This document shows, piece by piece, positions 32,742 to 44,009 of a stretch of DNA of 64,000 bases; position 1 is the stretch's first letter; the number at the start of each line of letters is the position of its first letter. The translations under genes were made by a program, and so were the position numbers. The DNA comes from Hemileia vastatrix (taxonomy: Eukaryota > Basidiomycota > Pucciniomycetes > Pucciniales > Zaghouaniaceae), in contig JASXTE010000008.1 in NCBI GenBank assembly GCA_030280995.1, positions 5,289,001 through 5,353,000 of the forward strand. Direction: 5' to 3'. The notes below the pieces were generated by a model. It saw nothing but the letters and a program-made list of their open reading frames with translations. It was not told the DNA's origin and did no database searches.

Positions 32742-33240
32742 CAGTTGAAAATTGTCCTGATTAATTTGAATTTTAATTGTTCCAGTTGACAAACTGTCCT
32801 GACAATAAAATATTTTATTAAATAAAATAATTATTATAATTTTTCAGTTGACATTTGTCCTGATTAATTAATTGTTCCAGTTGACAAATTGTCCTGACAA
32901 TTATATTTTTTTTAATAAATAATTAACATTTCATTACTTCAGTTGACTTTGAGTCCTGGTAATCCAATAAATCTTTTAAGTAATAAAATTCATATTTAAA
33001 TTACTTCAGTTGACATTAAGTCCTGGTAGTTAATTAATCAGTTAAAATAATTTTTATTGATAAAGATTCATATTTGATTATTTCAGTTGACAATAAATCC
33101 TGGTAATAAATTAGTTGATTTAAATCCTGAAAATAAAAATTAATAGAAATTCTAATTTATTTCTACAGTTGATTGCATTATCCTGGTTTTAAATTTGTTT
33201 TTATTAATTTTATTTAAGTTGATTTTTATCCTAAAAAGAT
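32742..33240 (+). repeat. Array of about ten CAGTTGAC-N5-GTCCTG motifs in the leader of B
   Basis: Motif starts are near 32742, 32783, 32845, 32878, 32940, 33007, 33084, 33112, 33166 and 33217. Spacing is irregular, with AT-rich DNA between. Many copies contain a small inverted repeat, for example GACTTTGAGTC. The leader of C shows the same array. It lies just before gag, where packaging signals often lie in retroelements. Confidence 0.7.
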
Positions 33241-33340
33241 TTTTTTTTATTTATTTTTATTTTATTTCTGTTAAATAAAAATTAAAAATAAAAGACTAAT
33301 TAATTTTGTCTCTTTTTCTTCATTTCAGTAGAATCTTAAA

Positions 33341-34040
33341 ATGACTGATCAAAGTGGTTTTACTGCACGTGAAGAAGAACTAGACTTAATTGATTATGAT
33401 GAGCCTACTTCTGTAAGTTCTCCTTTAACAAGAAGAATTTCTCAAACTAATAAATCCTTGCCCCAAACAGGATGTGGAAATGGAAGAAGTAGAAATCCTA
33501 GTGGACAATACTAAGGATCAGAAACCCAAGACAAACCCACCAGAAGAGCTTCCAAGAGGCTTCAAGATAAAAAAGATGCCGTTGTCCCAGCAGATAAAGA
33601 ATCTGTCAACCCACATAAAGGAGTTAAAGACAGACAGCTTAAAACTAAAGGTAAGGGTAGATGCCTTGGAAGAATGGGAGAAAAGAAAAAATACTTCTCT
33701 CCAAGAGAAAAGGAAACCTCTTCCTCCCAGGGATCAACAACAATTGGCTCCCCAATCCCAAGAGATGGTAGAAGTGTCCAAGTGGCAGTGGGACTGGCTC
33801 AACACTCAGTGGGACTACTTGGCTCAAAACCAGCATCAGTTACCTCAGGTAGGTCCATCAAGGCCCACCCAGACCAATTCCACTCCTCCCCACCCTTATC
33901 AAGGAGGCAAAAGAAGAAGGAAGCCCAATATGGTGATACCCAGCAAACCCTGGTACGTCCCTCTATTGATTCTCAAGTGCCTTTTCTTGTGGCTGACTCT
34001 GTTCCTTCAGGTAAATCTGGAAGGCAAGATGAAACCTTGA
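33341..34040 (+). CDS. ORFx of B: spliced +1-frame protein (join 33341-33412, 33471-34040; 213 aa)
   Basis: I do not recognise the protein. Exon 1 is 24 codons (MTDQSGFTAREEELDLIDYD...). The intron-like segment 33413-33470 is 58 nt, with donor GTAAGT, a branch-like ACTAAT and acceptor AAACAG. Exon 2 continues in phase with DVEMEEVEILVD. A predicted helical region follows (FKIKKMPLSQQIKNL through KVRVDALEE), then KWQWDW (33780-33797) and a basic HPYQGGKRRRK region. The usual end Pro-Trp-stop is changed: TAA has become TAC at 33954, so the frame runs about 28 codons further into hydrophobic residues and stops at 34040. Unlike the Gag frame, ORFx has no internal stop in this copy. Confidence 0.6.
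33413..33470 (+). other. Predicted retained intron at the gag start of B
   Basis: 58 nt, GTAAGT...CTCAAACTAATAAATCC...AACAG. This is the best-formed intron of the set, together with that of E. Confidence 0.65.
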
Positions 34041-37000
34041 GACCTATAGAGGCTGGGAATAGTAGACAGTTATCTCATGTATCCAATCCATTACTTTTAA
34101 TTGCTACCTCAATGATTAATCCTGATATGGCTGTGATTGATGAAACTCTTGACCCTGAGTTCTATGAGAGTCTAGAAAGTTACTCAGTTTCCTTATTGAG
34201 AAACAGTCCGGATGTAGCAAGAATTAATGATGAGCACTTGAGAGATATTATTGCCAAGCAAAATCATATAATGAACAATATGCAATTGACTCAGAGATAT
34301 AATAGTTTGTTAACTGATCAGGGTTATCAAGCATTAAAAAGTGAAGCACAGAGAGTCTCTGATGAATTGTCTCATTACAAAGCAACACATGAAAAGAAAA
34401 TTGCTTTATGGCAAAATATAAAAAATGATTTGTCTAAACTAAAAGATACTGTATCTGCCTGTTGCCAGGAGGTAGAGATAGATAAGATAAATCTGAAAAT
34501 ATTGAGTGACCAGTTGTCATCTTTTCAACATAAAAATCAATTATCTTTTGCAACTGTCAATGAAAGTTTATCTAGTCTTCCAAGAATGAAAACAAGACTA
34601 ACAACCATTGAAGAAACATTGAACTCATTGTTAAATGACCAAAAATATTCTGACAATTCTGTGAAGGAACATATAGTGCAGGATTCTCAACCAGTACCTG
34701 TGGCTAGTTCATCTAAAATAAAACTTGATCCAGAAATACCTGTTGATAACACTGAGTTTCCATCAAAAACTGATGATGCACCAGGATCTGCAACAGAAGG
34801 ATTAAACAATGAGATTTCAGCACAATTAGAGAAATTACAGCTGCTTCTTACTCAGAAACAAGCTGGTACTAAGGAGACTCCTTCAAATCAAAAGAATTGG
34901 CCAAAACTTGACCAGTACCCAACATTTGATGGTGATTCTTCCTCTGATTGGCAACAATTTATTTGCAGAATTGATAATTTAAAAAATTCTTACAAACTCC
35001 CAGATGAGGAAATTGTGTCCAAATTAATTTCTTTGTTCACTAATGTTGCCCTGATGTGGTATGAATCTGTTCTCCTGGATGGGAATGACTATTCATGGGA
35101 GGATTGGAAGAAATTAATTAAAGCACAATTTGGTGGCTCCAAGTTCAGAATGGCTCAACAAAGGCAGTATGAGGAAACCATATATAGCTCTTCTACTGAT
35201 AAACCTATTGAGTTTTTAATGAAACTTGTAAAAATCTTAAGGGCAATGGACCCAAATATGGAGTTTGATTTATGGAAGGACAGGATCCTCTATAAATTAC
35301 CAATGTCTCTGAGAGACTTGATTGTGGCTAGGACTGAGTTCTCCAAAGAACCCTCTTCTTTCATTAATACTTGCAATGAGATACTTCTAAACAATAAGTA
35401 TGATGCAAGAAGATTCATTCCTAGGACCCCTTTGGAGAAACCCTCCACTTACCAACAAAAACCTCTGGAAAAGGTTGGTAAACCTTCTGTCCCTGTTGCA
35501 CCAAAGAAGTATGCAACAAACACTTGCTTCAAGTGCAACAAGCCTTGGCAGAAAGGCCATGTTTGTGACAAGAAGATAAATCTTGTGGAACAAACAGAGG
35601 AGCATGCTGATGACACAGTGGCACTGGATGATACATCAAGTGATTGTGCCAGCAATATTTCATATGAATCTCAACAAGAAATCTTGATGCTGGAAGAAGA
35701 TATTCATTATTTAAATACTATTGACGTTGATAATAATGATTTATCTACAGTTGAGGATGCTGAGATCATAAAGAACATTGAGGATAACTCAATTGTTATT
35801 GCCCCTCTTAAGGCACCAGTCTTGATTAATGGAACCAGCATTGAAGTTGTTCTGGATTCTGGAGCTGGAGGAAGTGTAGTATCTGAAAGAGCACTTGCCT
35901 CAGTAGATCAAGACTATAAATCTAAACTGTTGCCTATCATTTCTGAAAATTGGAGAGGGTATGGCTCTGTTTTGTCCCCCATTGGTAAATACAAAGCCAC
36001 AGTGTTTTTTAAATATAACCATGGTTTTGTAAGAGCTATTTGTGATTTTGTTGTCATGAAAAATGATAACTTGAGCAATTGGTTTATTGTAGGGAATGAT
36101 ATTTTAACCAAGTATGGCATAAAATTGGATCCTTCAAACCAATGTTTCACAATGGGGTTGAATGGGAAGAGAAAATTTAAAATTTCCTCCCCTAAAAAAT
36201 TATTAAAACCAGAATTGAACACATGTAATTCTGTGGTTCAATGTAAAGGAAGATCTACAAAGGAAATGCATGCCCTTATGTCTGAAATTGACAATGCTTC
36301 TTTTGGAGAACAACTTTCTGGTGAGGATAAAGATTCCATCATTAACTTGATAAAATCTTTTCCTATGGCCTTTGCTCATGGGTCACATGAACTGGGATTA
36401 GTTAAAGAGGAAATGAAACTTTCATTGTCTTGCCCATTAACTGATATACCACCTAGTTTAAAGAAGAAGCCTTATCCTGCTTCTCCCACAAAGAGAAAAG
36501 ATATTGAAGATAATATCTCTACCCTTTTAAAAATGAATATTATTGAAAAGGTAGTTGAAACACCTAAATATTGTGTTATCTCACCTGTCCTAATTTCTTA
36601 TGAGAAAGATAAAGCCAGGTTATGTGGTGATTATAGAGCACTAAATACTTATACTGTTGATGATATCTATCCTTTACCTAGAATCAGCTCTATACATGCT
36701 ACTTTACAGGGTGCTAAATATATCAGCTGTTTGGATGGTAATAAGGGATATCACCAGGTACCTGTTGAGAAAAACTCTCAGAACTTTCTGATGATTGCCA
36801 CTCATATGGGTATTTATAAGTATATTAGGATGCCTTTTGGCCCTAAAAATGCCCCTTCAGTTTTCCAAAAAGTAATGGATAACACATTCCATCAAGAGAT
36901 AATTGAAGGTTGGCTGATGGTTTATATTGATGATATCATTATTTTCTCAAAAACATTTGAGGACCATCTTAAACACCTGTGTAAAGTATTCCAGAAAATG

Positions 37001-39364
37001 GACAAAATAAATATGACACTTGCTTTGAAGAAATGTAAATTTGGTTTCCATTCTTTAAAAGTTCTTGGTCATGTTGTTTCAGGCTTACAGATATGTGTTG
37101 ACCAGAACAAAGTGGCAGCCATACAACAGGTGAAAGCTCCTACAACAGTAAGAGAGCTCCAAAGTTTTTTGGGAATGTGTGGATACTATAGACAGTATAT
37201 TAAAAATTACCAAGTCATAGCTTTACCCCTTACCCAATTAACTAGAAAGGATGTTGCTTTTGTCTGGAATAGTGAAAGACAAAGAGCCTTTGACACTATG
37301 AAACACTGTTTGATGTCAGCACCAATTCTTGCTTTACCTGACTTTGATCAACCATTTGTTTTGTACACTGATGCCAGTTTCATTGGTCTTGGTGCTGCCC
37401 TCCATCAAAAACAAGTGATAAATGATAAAGTTTCAGAAGTAGTAATTTGTTATATTTCAATAACCTTGAGAAATAGTGAATTGAAATATGGTGCTACTCA
37501 ATTAGAGTGTTTAGCTGTAGTATGGGCTCTAGAAAAGCTTCATTACTACCTAGATGACCAGAAATTTGAACTTGTCACTGACTGCAGTGCAGTTAAATCC
37601 CTTTTAAACTTGAAAACACCTAATAGACATATGTTTAGATGGCAGCTGGCTGTTCAAGAGTACAGAGGGAGAATGACAATTATTCACAGAGCTGGTATTG
37701 GTCACTCAAATGTGGATATGTTATCAAGGTTACCCTTACCAAATGATGACTCAAATCCTGCATATGATCCTGAGGATGAAATTATCCATATCCATGGGAT
37801 ATATGTGGTTGATATGGAGGAAGAGCTATTACAGCTTATTCTGGAATCATATGATAAGGACACTGACTTGAAAAAGTTATGCACCATATTAAATGATCCA
37901 AAGAATGCTTCAATACAAGCATTAATTAAAACCCTTCCACCAAAGTACCAAAAGGGTTTGGAAAAAGGAAAATTTTCAATTGATGAAGGATATATATATT
38001 ATAGGAGGAAGTTGATTAATGTTATTGTTATTCCTCCTTCTATGAAAGAAATCATCTTGAAAATTTGTCATGATGACATATTGGCTGGACATTTTGATCT
38101 TGACAAAACAATGATCAGAATTAAGAACACTGCTTGGTGGGCTAATATGTCTGAAGACACAAAATTATATGTTGAATCCTGTGATTCATGCCAAAAATCA
38201 AAAAGATTAACTGGTAAAAGAGCAGGATTAATGCAACATATTGAACCTCCTGATGCCCCATGGCAAATAATAAACATGGATTTTGTAACAGGATTACCTA
38301 TTGCTGGTAAAGACAGTTATAACTCTTGTTGGGTTATTGTGGACAGATTCACAAAAATGTGTAAATTTATCCCTACCCACAAGGATGTTTCCACTAAAGA
38401 ATTAGCTTTCTTATGGTGGTCTCATATGTTTAATACTGCTGGTTTCCCTAAAGCCATAATCTCTGACAGGGACCCTAAATTTACTTCTGAATTCTGGATG
38501 TCTCTGATGGATGTTTGTGGTTGTGATCTGAAACTTTCTACTGCCCATCACCCTCAGACTGATGGTTTAGCTGAAAGAATGATTCAGACTTTAGAGGACA
38601 TGATAAGAAGATATTGTGCCTTTGGCCTTGAGTATAAAGATAATGACATATTCACTCATGATTGGGTTACCTTACTTCCTGGGTTAGAATTTGCTTATAA
38701 TAGCACTGTTCATTCTGTTACTCAAAGAAAGCCTTTTGAGCTCTGGCTTGGATATGTTCCTAATACTCCTGCCCAAATTCTCAATAACAAAATACCTAAA
38801 TTGGATATACATCCTGGTGTAAAATCTTTTCTTCAAATGCAACAACTATGCAGAAATCATGCTCAAAAATGTATTGAAAAATCATTTGAATATGAGAAGA
38901 AAAGATGGGACAAATCCCATAAAGAATACACTTTTAAAAAGGGTGATGAAGTGTTGATTTCTACAGTCCACTTCAACTTACAAGGTAATAACAAATTAAA
39001 AGATCCATTTGTTGGTCCTTTTGTTGTCAGAAGAATGATTGGAGATAATGCAGTTGAAGTTATTCTGTATTCCCCATATGACAGAAAACATCCTGTTTTT
39101 CCAATATCTCTTTTGAAACCTTACACATCCAATAGTGATTTATTTCAAAAAAGGAGGGGTAGACCAAAGAAAACCCCAAATGAAATCACTGAGACAGCAG
39201 AAATTGAAAAAACTTTAAATGACAGAATAGTCACTGCTGAGAAAGGTACAGAATACTTATTGAGATTCAAGAATAAATCATCTGAATATGATTCTTGGAT
39301 ACCTGGGAAGGAGATATCTAATCTTCCTACTCTACTAAAAAAGTATAAAAAGAAAAAATCATAG

Positions 39365-39397
39365 CATTTTTTTTATTGTTTTTTTAGAGTGAGGGAG
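39365..39397 (+). other. U-rich box and polypurine tract of B
   Basis: T-run with central ATTG, then AGAGTGAGGGAG directly before TGTCAG of the 3' LTR. Confidence 0.8.
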
Positions 39398-40201
39398 TGT
39401 CAGCCAGGCTACTAGACTTACCCAGTGAAATAATTAATTATTTACTGGATGAAGCCGCACCCTATCATTTATAATTATCATTTAATTATCATTTAGTTAC
39501 ATTAAAATTAGTTATAATAAATTAACTAATTACAAAATGTTAAAATTAAATTAATTAATTAAATAAATAATTAAAATTAAAATTATAATTTTGTCCCTTA
39601 TATTTTTCTCTAACACCGTGCTCATTTGACAGGTTGGGAAAAAATAAAATTTTATATTAAAAAATAAATACAAAAAAAAAATAAGATTTAAATATTCAAA
39701 TAAATCAAATTTCTTATTTAGGATTGACTTTTACAGTAAATATTAAAATTATTGATGTATTTCTGACATACTCTGTAAATACATCTTTTTGACGCCTTCT
39801 TTTTGGAATAACTTTATTATTTGAAATACTCTTTCTGGAATGTTCTTTTTCTCTCTTTTTTCCTACTGTTTTTAGAATTTTATTTCCGTGCTTTGTCTCT
39901 CCTTTGCCTATAAAAGGCCTCTCTTTTTGTTGTCTTTTGATCATTCTATTTTACCAACTCATTTTATTACAACAATAACTTACTAAACACTTATTCTTAT
40001 ATTCTATATTATTAGTATTTACAATAGCGTAATTCTAAAGTATAATTTATATTAATATTTTAAAAACCTACCTCTTTTATTGAGTAAAAAATTCAACTTG
40101 AATTAAGAAATACGTACAAATCTGTTGAGAACCCTTTATAGCCTTTTAAATCCTCGTAGAACTACGTACCAAATCTTCTAGACAAAAAGTATACCTTGAC
40201 A
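39398..40201 (+). repeat. 3' LTR of B
   Basis: About 99.5 percent identical by eye to 31478-32281. Confidence 0.95.
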
Positions 40202-40782
40202 GAGATACTCATAGAAAAGGCTAATATTAGAATAATTGAATTTTTATTAATTAAAAGTTAAGAAAATATTTTAAATAGAAGCATGAAATATTTCAATTTT
40301 TTCTTTTTTTCTTTAAATTGAGTATAGTAGTGCAGAAATACCTTTTTTTTTCAAGAACAAGAGTATTGACCATGTTAATTTACAATACCCAATTCAAACA
40401 TTAGGGAGTATCAATGTTCAGGGATCCGCAATTAGGGATCAGGATTTTTTTTTTCTGGGATCAGACATTATTAATTGTGGAAGATCCTTATCCACTATCC
40501 CCAGAGCTAGTGGATAAGAAATCCACAATAATGCATTATCCCGCCTCTTATACCCCAATTTCCATTCCTAATTCCTGATCCCAAACTCATCACATCCATG
40601 ATGGATTTTCAAGAAAGTCACATGACTCATAATTGCTGATGCCATCCTTAAGTCTTTCCTTACTCTATGCCACTTAATTTTGGTGGCAAACACTTAAGTT
40701 TTTTTTCTATCTACACACCCCAACTGCACATTTGGCGGTGAATTCCCACTTCCCTCATCACATAACCCTTCCACAGGCAACA

Positions 40783-42045
40783 ATGAAACACCTCTCTACT
40801 AGGAAGCTACTTCACTCAACAATGAATGCTATTACTTTTCTTTTAGTTCTTTACAATAAATCTGACTCTGATTTGGAAGATGCTTTAGCTTATATTTTTT
40901 TTCTTTCCAAAAAGCGTTACATCATCACCAGGGGGCCAAATCTTTATCATGATCCCCCATATGATCTGGCCTCCATTCTCAACATTCCTCATTTAAACTT
41001 CATGCAACTTTTTAGAACTTCTCCCAATTCTTTCTTCAAACTTTATCCACTCATTTCTGAACATCCTATCTTCCATAACAACTCTCATAACAAAAAGCGT
41101 AATCCTGCCATCCAACTTGCTGTTGCTCTATGTTGCTTTGGCTCAAACGGAAATGGTGCTGCCGTAAGACGTTTGGATAATCTCTTTAACATAGGATATG
41201 GTACCGTGATATTATACACCAAACGCTGTATGATTGCTATCCTTTCCCTCAAGTCTCAAACACTTGCTTGGCCAACTCCAGAACAGTGACTTGAATCCTC
41301 TCAAGTAATGCAAGCCAAAGGTTTCCCTGTCTGTGTAGGATTTGTTGATGGCACAGCTATACTTTTGAGTCAAAAGCCTGCTCATGATGGCAACCATTAT
41401 TTTGATTGCGAAAAAAGGTTTCTTCAAAATCTTCTCCAAGCTCTCATCTTTCACAATCTAACTTTTTATCTTCTTTCTAGATACTCTATTGCCGTTCAAC
41501 TTGTATGCAATTTCAATAGAGAATTTATTGCTTTTCACAGTGGCTGCCCTGGACCATGTCATGACTCTTCCGTCTTCCAAAGAATGAGGATTTTTCAATC
41601 CCCTGACTCATACTTTGACAAATATCAGTACCCCCTTGCAGACTCAGCATATGAAAGTGGAAAGTACATTATACCTGCTTTCCATGGTGCAACTTCAGAA
41701 AATGAACCCAAAACTGCCTTTAATTATCACCTTGCACAATCAAGAGTATAAATTGAACATGCTATAGGTATTTTAAAGGGACAATTTTCTAGTCTTCAGG
41801 AGCTCAGAATCCAATTTCAAAAAAAATTGGAGATCAAAACTGCAAATCATTGGATCTTGACTTGCGTAATACTCCACAATATTCTAGCTGATTTAAAGGA
41901 TGAGTGGAATGATCTTTATGAAGAAGAGGATCCTGAACAACCACCGGCACTCCCCTCCCTTGATTCACAAATCATTCAATCAACTGGCATACGCTCCATT
42001 ATAATGCCAATTACTCTCCAACATTTCACTTCACAATGCTTATAA
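40783..42045 (+). pseudogene. HARBI1-like (PIF/Harbinger) DDE transposase of G, two nonsense codons
   Basis: The frame from ATG 40783 covers the N-terminal region shared with H1 (MQLFRTSPNSFFKLYPLI, SNGNGAAVRRLDNLFNIGYG). The catalytic part follows: GFVDGT (first Asp) near 41336, HDSSVF (second Asp) near 41560, and IEHAIGILKG (Glu) near 41752. An AT-rich stretch 41418-41480, with a CTAAC branch-like site and TCTAG acceptor, looks like a 63-nt intron. Two in-frame stops remain: TGA at 41287, replacing an expected Trp after PTPEQ, and TAA at 41749, just before IEHAIG. The enzyme cuts and rejoins the element's ends in functional relatives. This copy is dead unless the stops are read through. Confidence 0.88.
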
Positions 42046-42890
42046 TTTTTAATTTTTATGTTTTCATACTTTCCAAATTTCCTCTTTGTGTACTTTATTC
42101 ACTTGGTTTTGTATTTTGGTTTGTTGCATATTCATTTTTTTTTGAATTTATCACAGGAGAAAAAAACAGTGAACTAGACGTCTAGTTGTTTTTTTGGTCC
42201 TTGTTTGAGCCCTGGTTGTGATTCTGCTCAATAACTTGGAGTGACCTTGGTTGAGCTCATCCCCTTTCACTTTCTGTCAACATTCACTTGTTTACTCACT
42301 TACACACTCACTTCTTTTCATTCTCCCTTTCTTGCTTGTTCACTCTTGTTTTTCTTGCCCCCTTCCCCTTGTAATTTATTGCTTGATCTTTCCTTTTTTT
42401 TTCTGCCTTCTTTCTCCATCTCTCTTTTACTTATCTGTTGCCTCCCTTGCTCTTCTTCTTACTTGTTCACCCCTTCTCTGTTTTTTTATCTATGCATTCC
42501 CACTCCCTCTCTTCTTCCACTAGCACAGGTGTATCAAGCTCCACTCCATGCCTGCTAGTACTCTTTCAAAAATTTCAATTATTTAATCACTGATCATTGT
42601 TATGATTTTTTCAAACATTGACAGTCCCACTCATCATTTTCATTTCTTTTTTTGACACTCTTGCTGTTATATTAGTTAGTATATCATGTGAATATATACT
42701 TGTTACCACAATTCACCAGCTCATGTGTTTTTACAAGTTCTTTTGCTAATCCTATTTCATGTTTCCAGCTTTACCAACATGATCTTATCCATTATTTAAA
42801 ATACCACCTGACATGTATCCCTTCTAAAATTTTCTATGATTGCCTTGAAATTTTATTACCCTAAAATTTAGTTGTCAAATGTTTTAAAAT
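42046..42890. other. Non-coding stretch inside G with a pyrimidine-rich tract
   Basis: 42240-42560 is strongly T/C-rich on the plus strand and gives only leucine/serine-rich chance frames. 42165-42250 shares an approximately 80-bp motif (ACTAGACGTCTAGT, then GTTTTTTTGGTCC) with an intron of the DUF6534-like gene at 14920-15000. No gene is seen. Confidence 0.5.
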
Positions 42891-43829
42891 TTATGTAAAC
42901 TTAGCCAAGGCATATATCACTGTCTCTGGGCTCTGGTCAGTGTGCAAAGCCTTGTTTCCATATCTTTTAAGTTCATACCAAATTGTATGAAATTGGCTTT
43001 TTTGCAAGTTTGACAAGTAACAAGGTGTTGCTAAATAAGTTTCTTTGAAGTAGTCATTATTGTACTTTGTAAAATATTTAAGATAAAAATAAAAATATTG
43101 ATGAAGCACATTAAATAATAAGTTAAGCAATAAGTAACCTTCCACTGACACTCCTCACAATTTTCTTGCAACACTGCTATCCTCAGGCAACTGAAAAAGC
43201 CATTGCAACTTCATCAGAATGTTGAATTACGAAAATGAGTCAAGATAGAGAATTATAACTAATTTTTGTTGCACAATCAATTGAAACAGGTAAAAACTTA
43301 CAGATATTGAAATTTCAAAACTCTTAATGCCCTTTGATTCAGCAACTTTTTGAGCTTGACCTGACCATTGATCTTTTGGTAAGAAATTCATTGAATTTTT
43401 GATAGCTCTGCAGGGTTTAAGTTTTTAAGTCAGTTGATTATAACAAGCAGAAATAAATTCAAAAACTAAGCACTTACTGCCTGTTCTCTGGCAAAACATT
43501 TTCTCTTGTATAAATCAGACTCTTGAGGATCCAAAACACCAGGTAAATAATCAGGATGTACAAGAAGAATTTGTCCACTGACTTGTCCAAACCCAAACAA
43601 AGTTAAGAGTCCGGCTTTAATATCATCAGTCTGAATCAATTTGGACAAATACAATAGGGATTTGAATTCTTGCATTTCTGGTCCAATATTGTTGGCATTT
43701 TGGTTGCCAGGAATAATTCCATCCAGAATGGCTTGTGTGACACCATTTGTCATCCAAGCTGCGGCACCACCTTTGGGATGTCCTGTAAGCCACTTTCGAT
43801 AAATAGCTGGTACAGCATTTCCTGTAGAT
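42891..43829 (-). pseudogene. 3' end of a fungal fatty acid synthase subunit alpha gene, captured with introns
   Basis: Minus strand, three exon-like pieces. About 43478-43829 is an open stretch containing LTGHPKGGAAAWMTNG, IPGNQNANNIGPE, IKAGLLTLFGFGQVSGQ and HPDYLPGVL. This is the end of the ketoacyl synthase domain of fungal type I FAS alpha, and it ends at a GTAAGT donor. About 43302-43370 gives QAQKVAESKGIKSFEISIS and another GTAAGT donor. About 42891-42950 gives ALHTDQSPETVIYALAKFT and a TAA stop. The last two resemble the C-terminal phosphopantetheine transferase domain. Most of that domain and everything upstream is absent, so it cannot encode a working synthase. Kept introns show capture at the DNA level. 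No in-frame stop was seen in the exons. Confidence 0.72.
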
Positions 43830-44009
43830 TGTCATAGATGCTTGAACTGACTGTTGTAAACAGCACTTCCAATAGAATAAATTTCAAATTAACCTAGTCT
43901 TTTTCAAAAACCAATAAATCAGTGCAAAGTAAAGCAATATATAGGTTGAAGTAAGATTCTGTTACTTTAGTCTGACATTAAACCAAATAATGAAATTAAA
44001 ACAAAATAT

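Larger units (their letters stand above)
33341..39364 (+). pseudogene. Gag-Pol of B, open except for one nonsense codon at position 58
   Basis: ATG 33341 (MTDQSG) opens a frame that meets TAA at 33512-33514 and is then open without break for 1949 codons to TAG at 39362. Visible parts are: capsid-like region around 34911-35400; zinc knuckle CFKCNKPWQKGHVC near 35524; protease DSGAGGS near 35860; reverse transcriptase with YIDD near 36927; RNase H near 37370; integrase with the H2C2 finger, ISDRD and AERM; and a chromodomain tail. The related element C has a normal codon where B has TAA, and B has a normal codon where C has its stop, so the ancestor was probably open. Initiation at the later ATG 33674 could still give a shortened Gag-Pol. 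Confidence 0.9.
31478..40201 (+). mobile_element. Ty3/gypsy chromovirus B, young full-length copy
   Basis: Both LTRs are 804 bp (31478-32281, 39398-40201) and differ at about four positions by eye. A perfect 5-bp duplication GAGAT flanks the element (31473-31477, 40202-40206). Coding is open except for one stop near the gag start. These point to recent insertion. Confidence 0.96.

Noticed and set aside
31478..40201. Ribosomal frameshift from ORFx into Gag-Pol as the main expression route
   Set aside because: In A' and E the Gag frame is open from the same ATG through the intron, so no frameshift is needed, and I saw no conserved slippery site.
42241..42558. Hydrophobic 90-105-codon frames
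   Set aside because: Produced by a pyrimidine-rich tract giving Leu/Ser/Phe codons; no homologue recognised.
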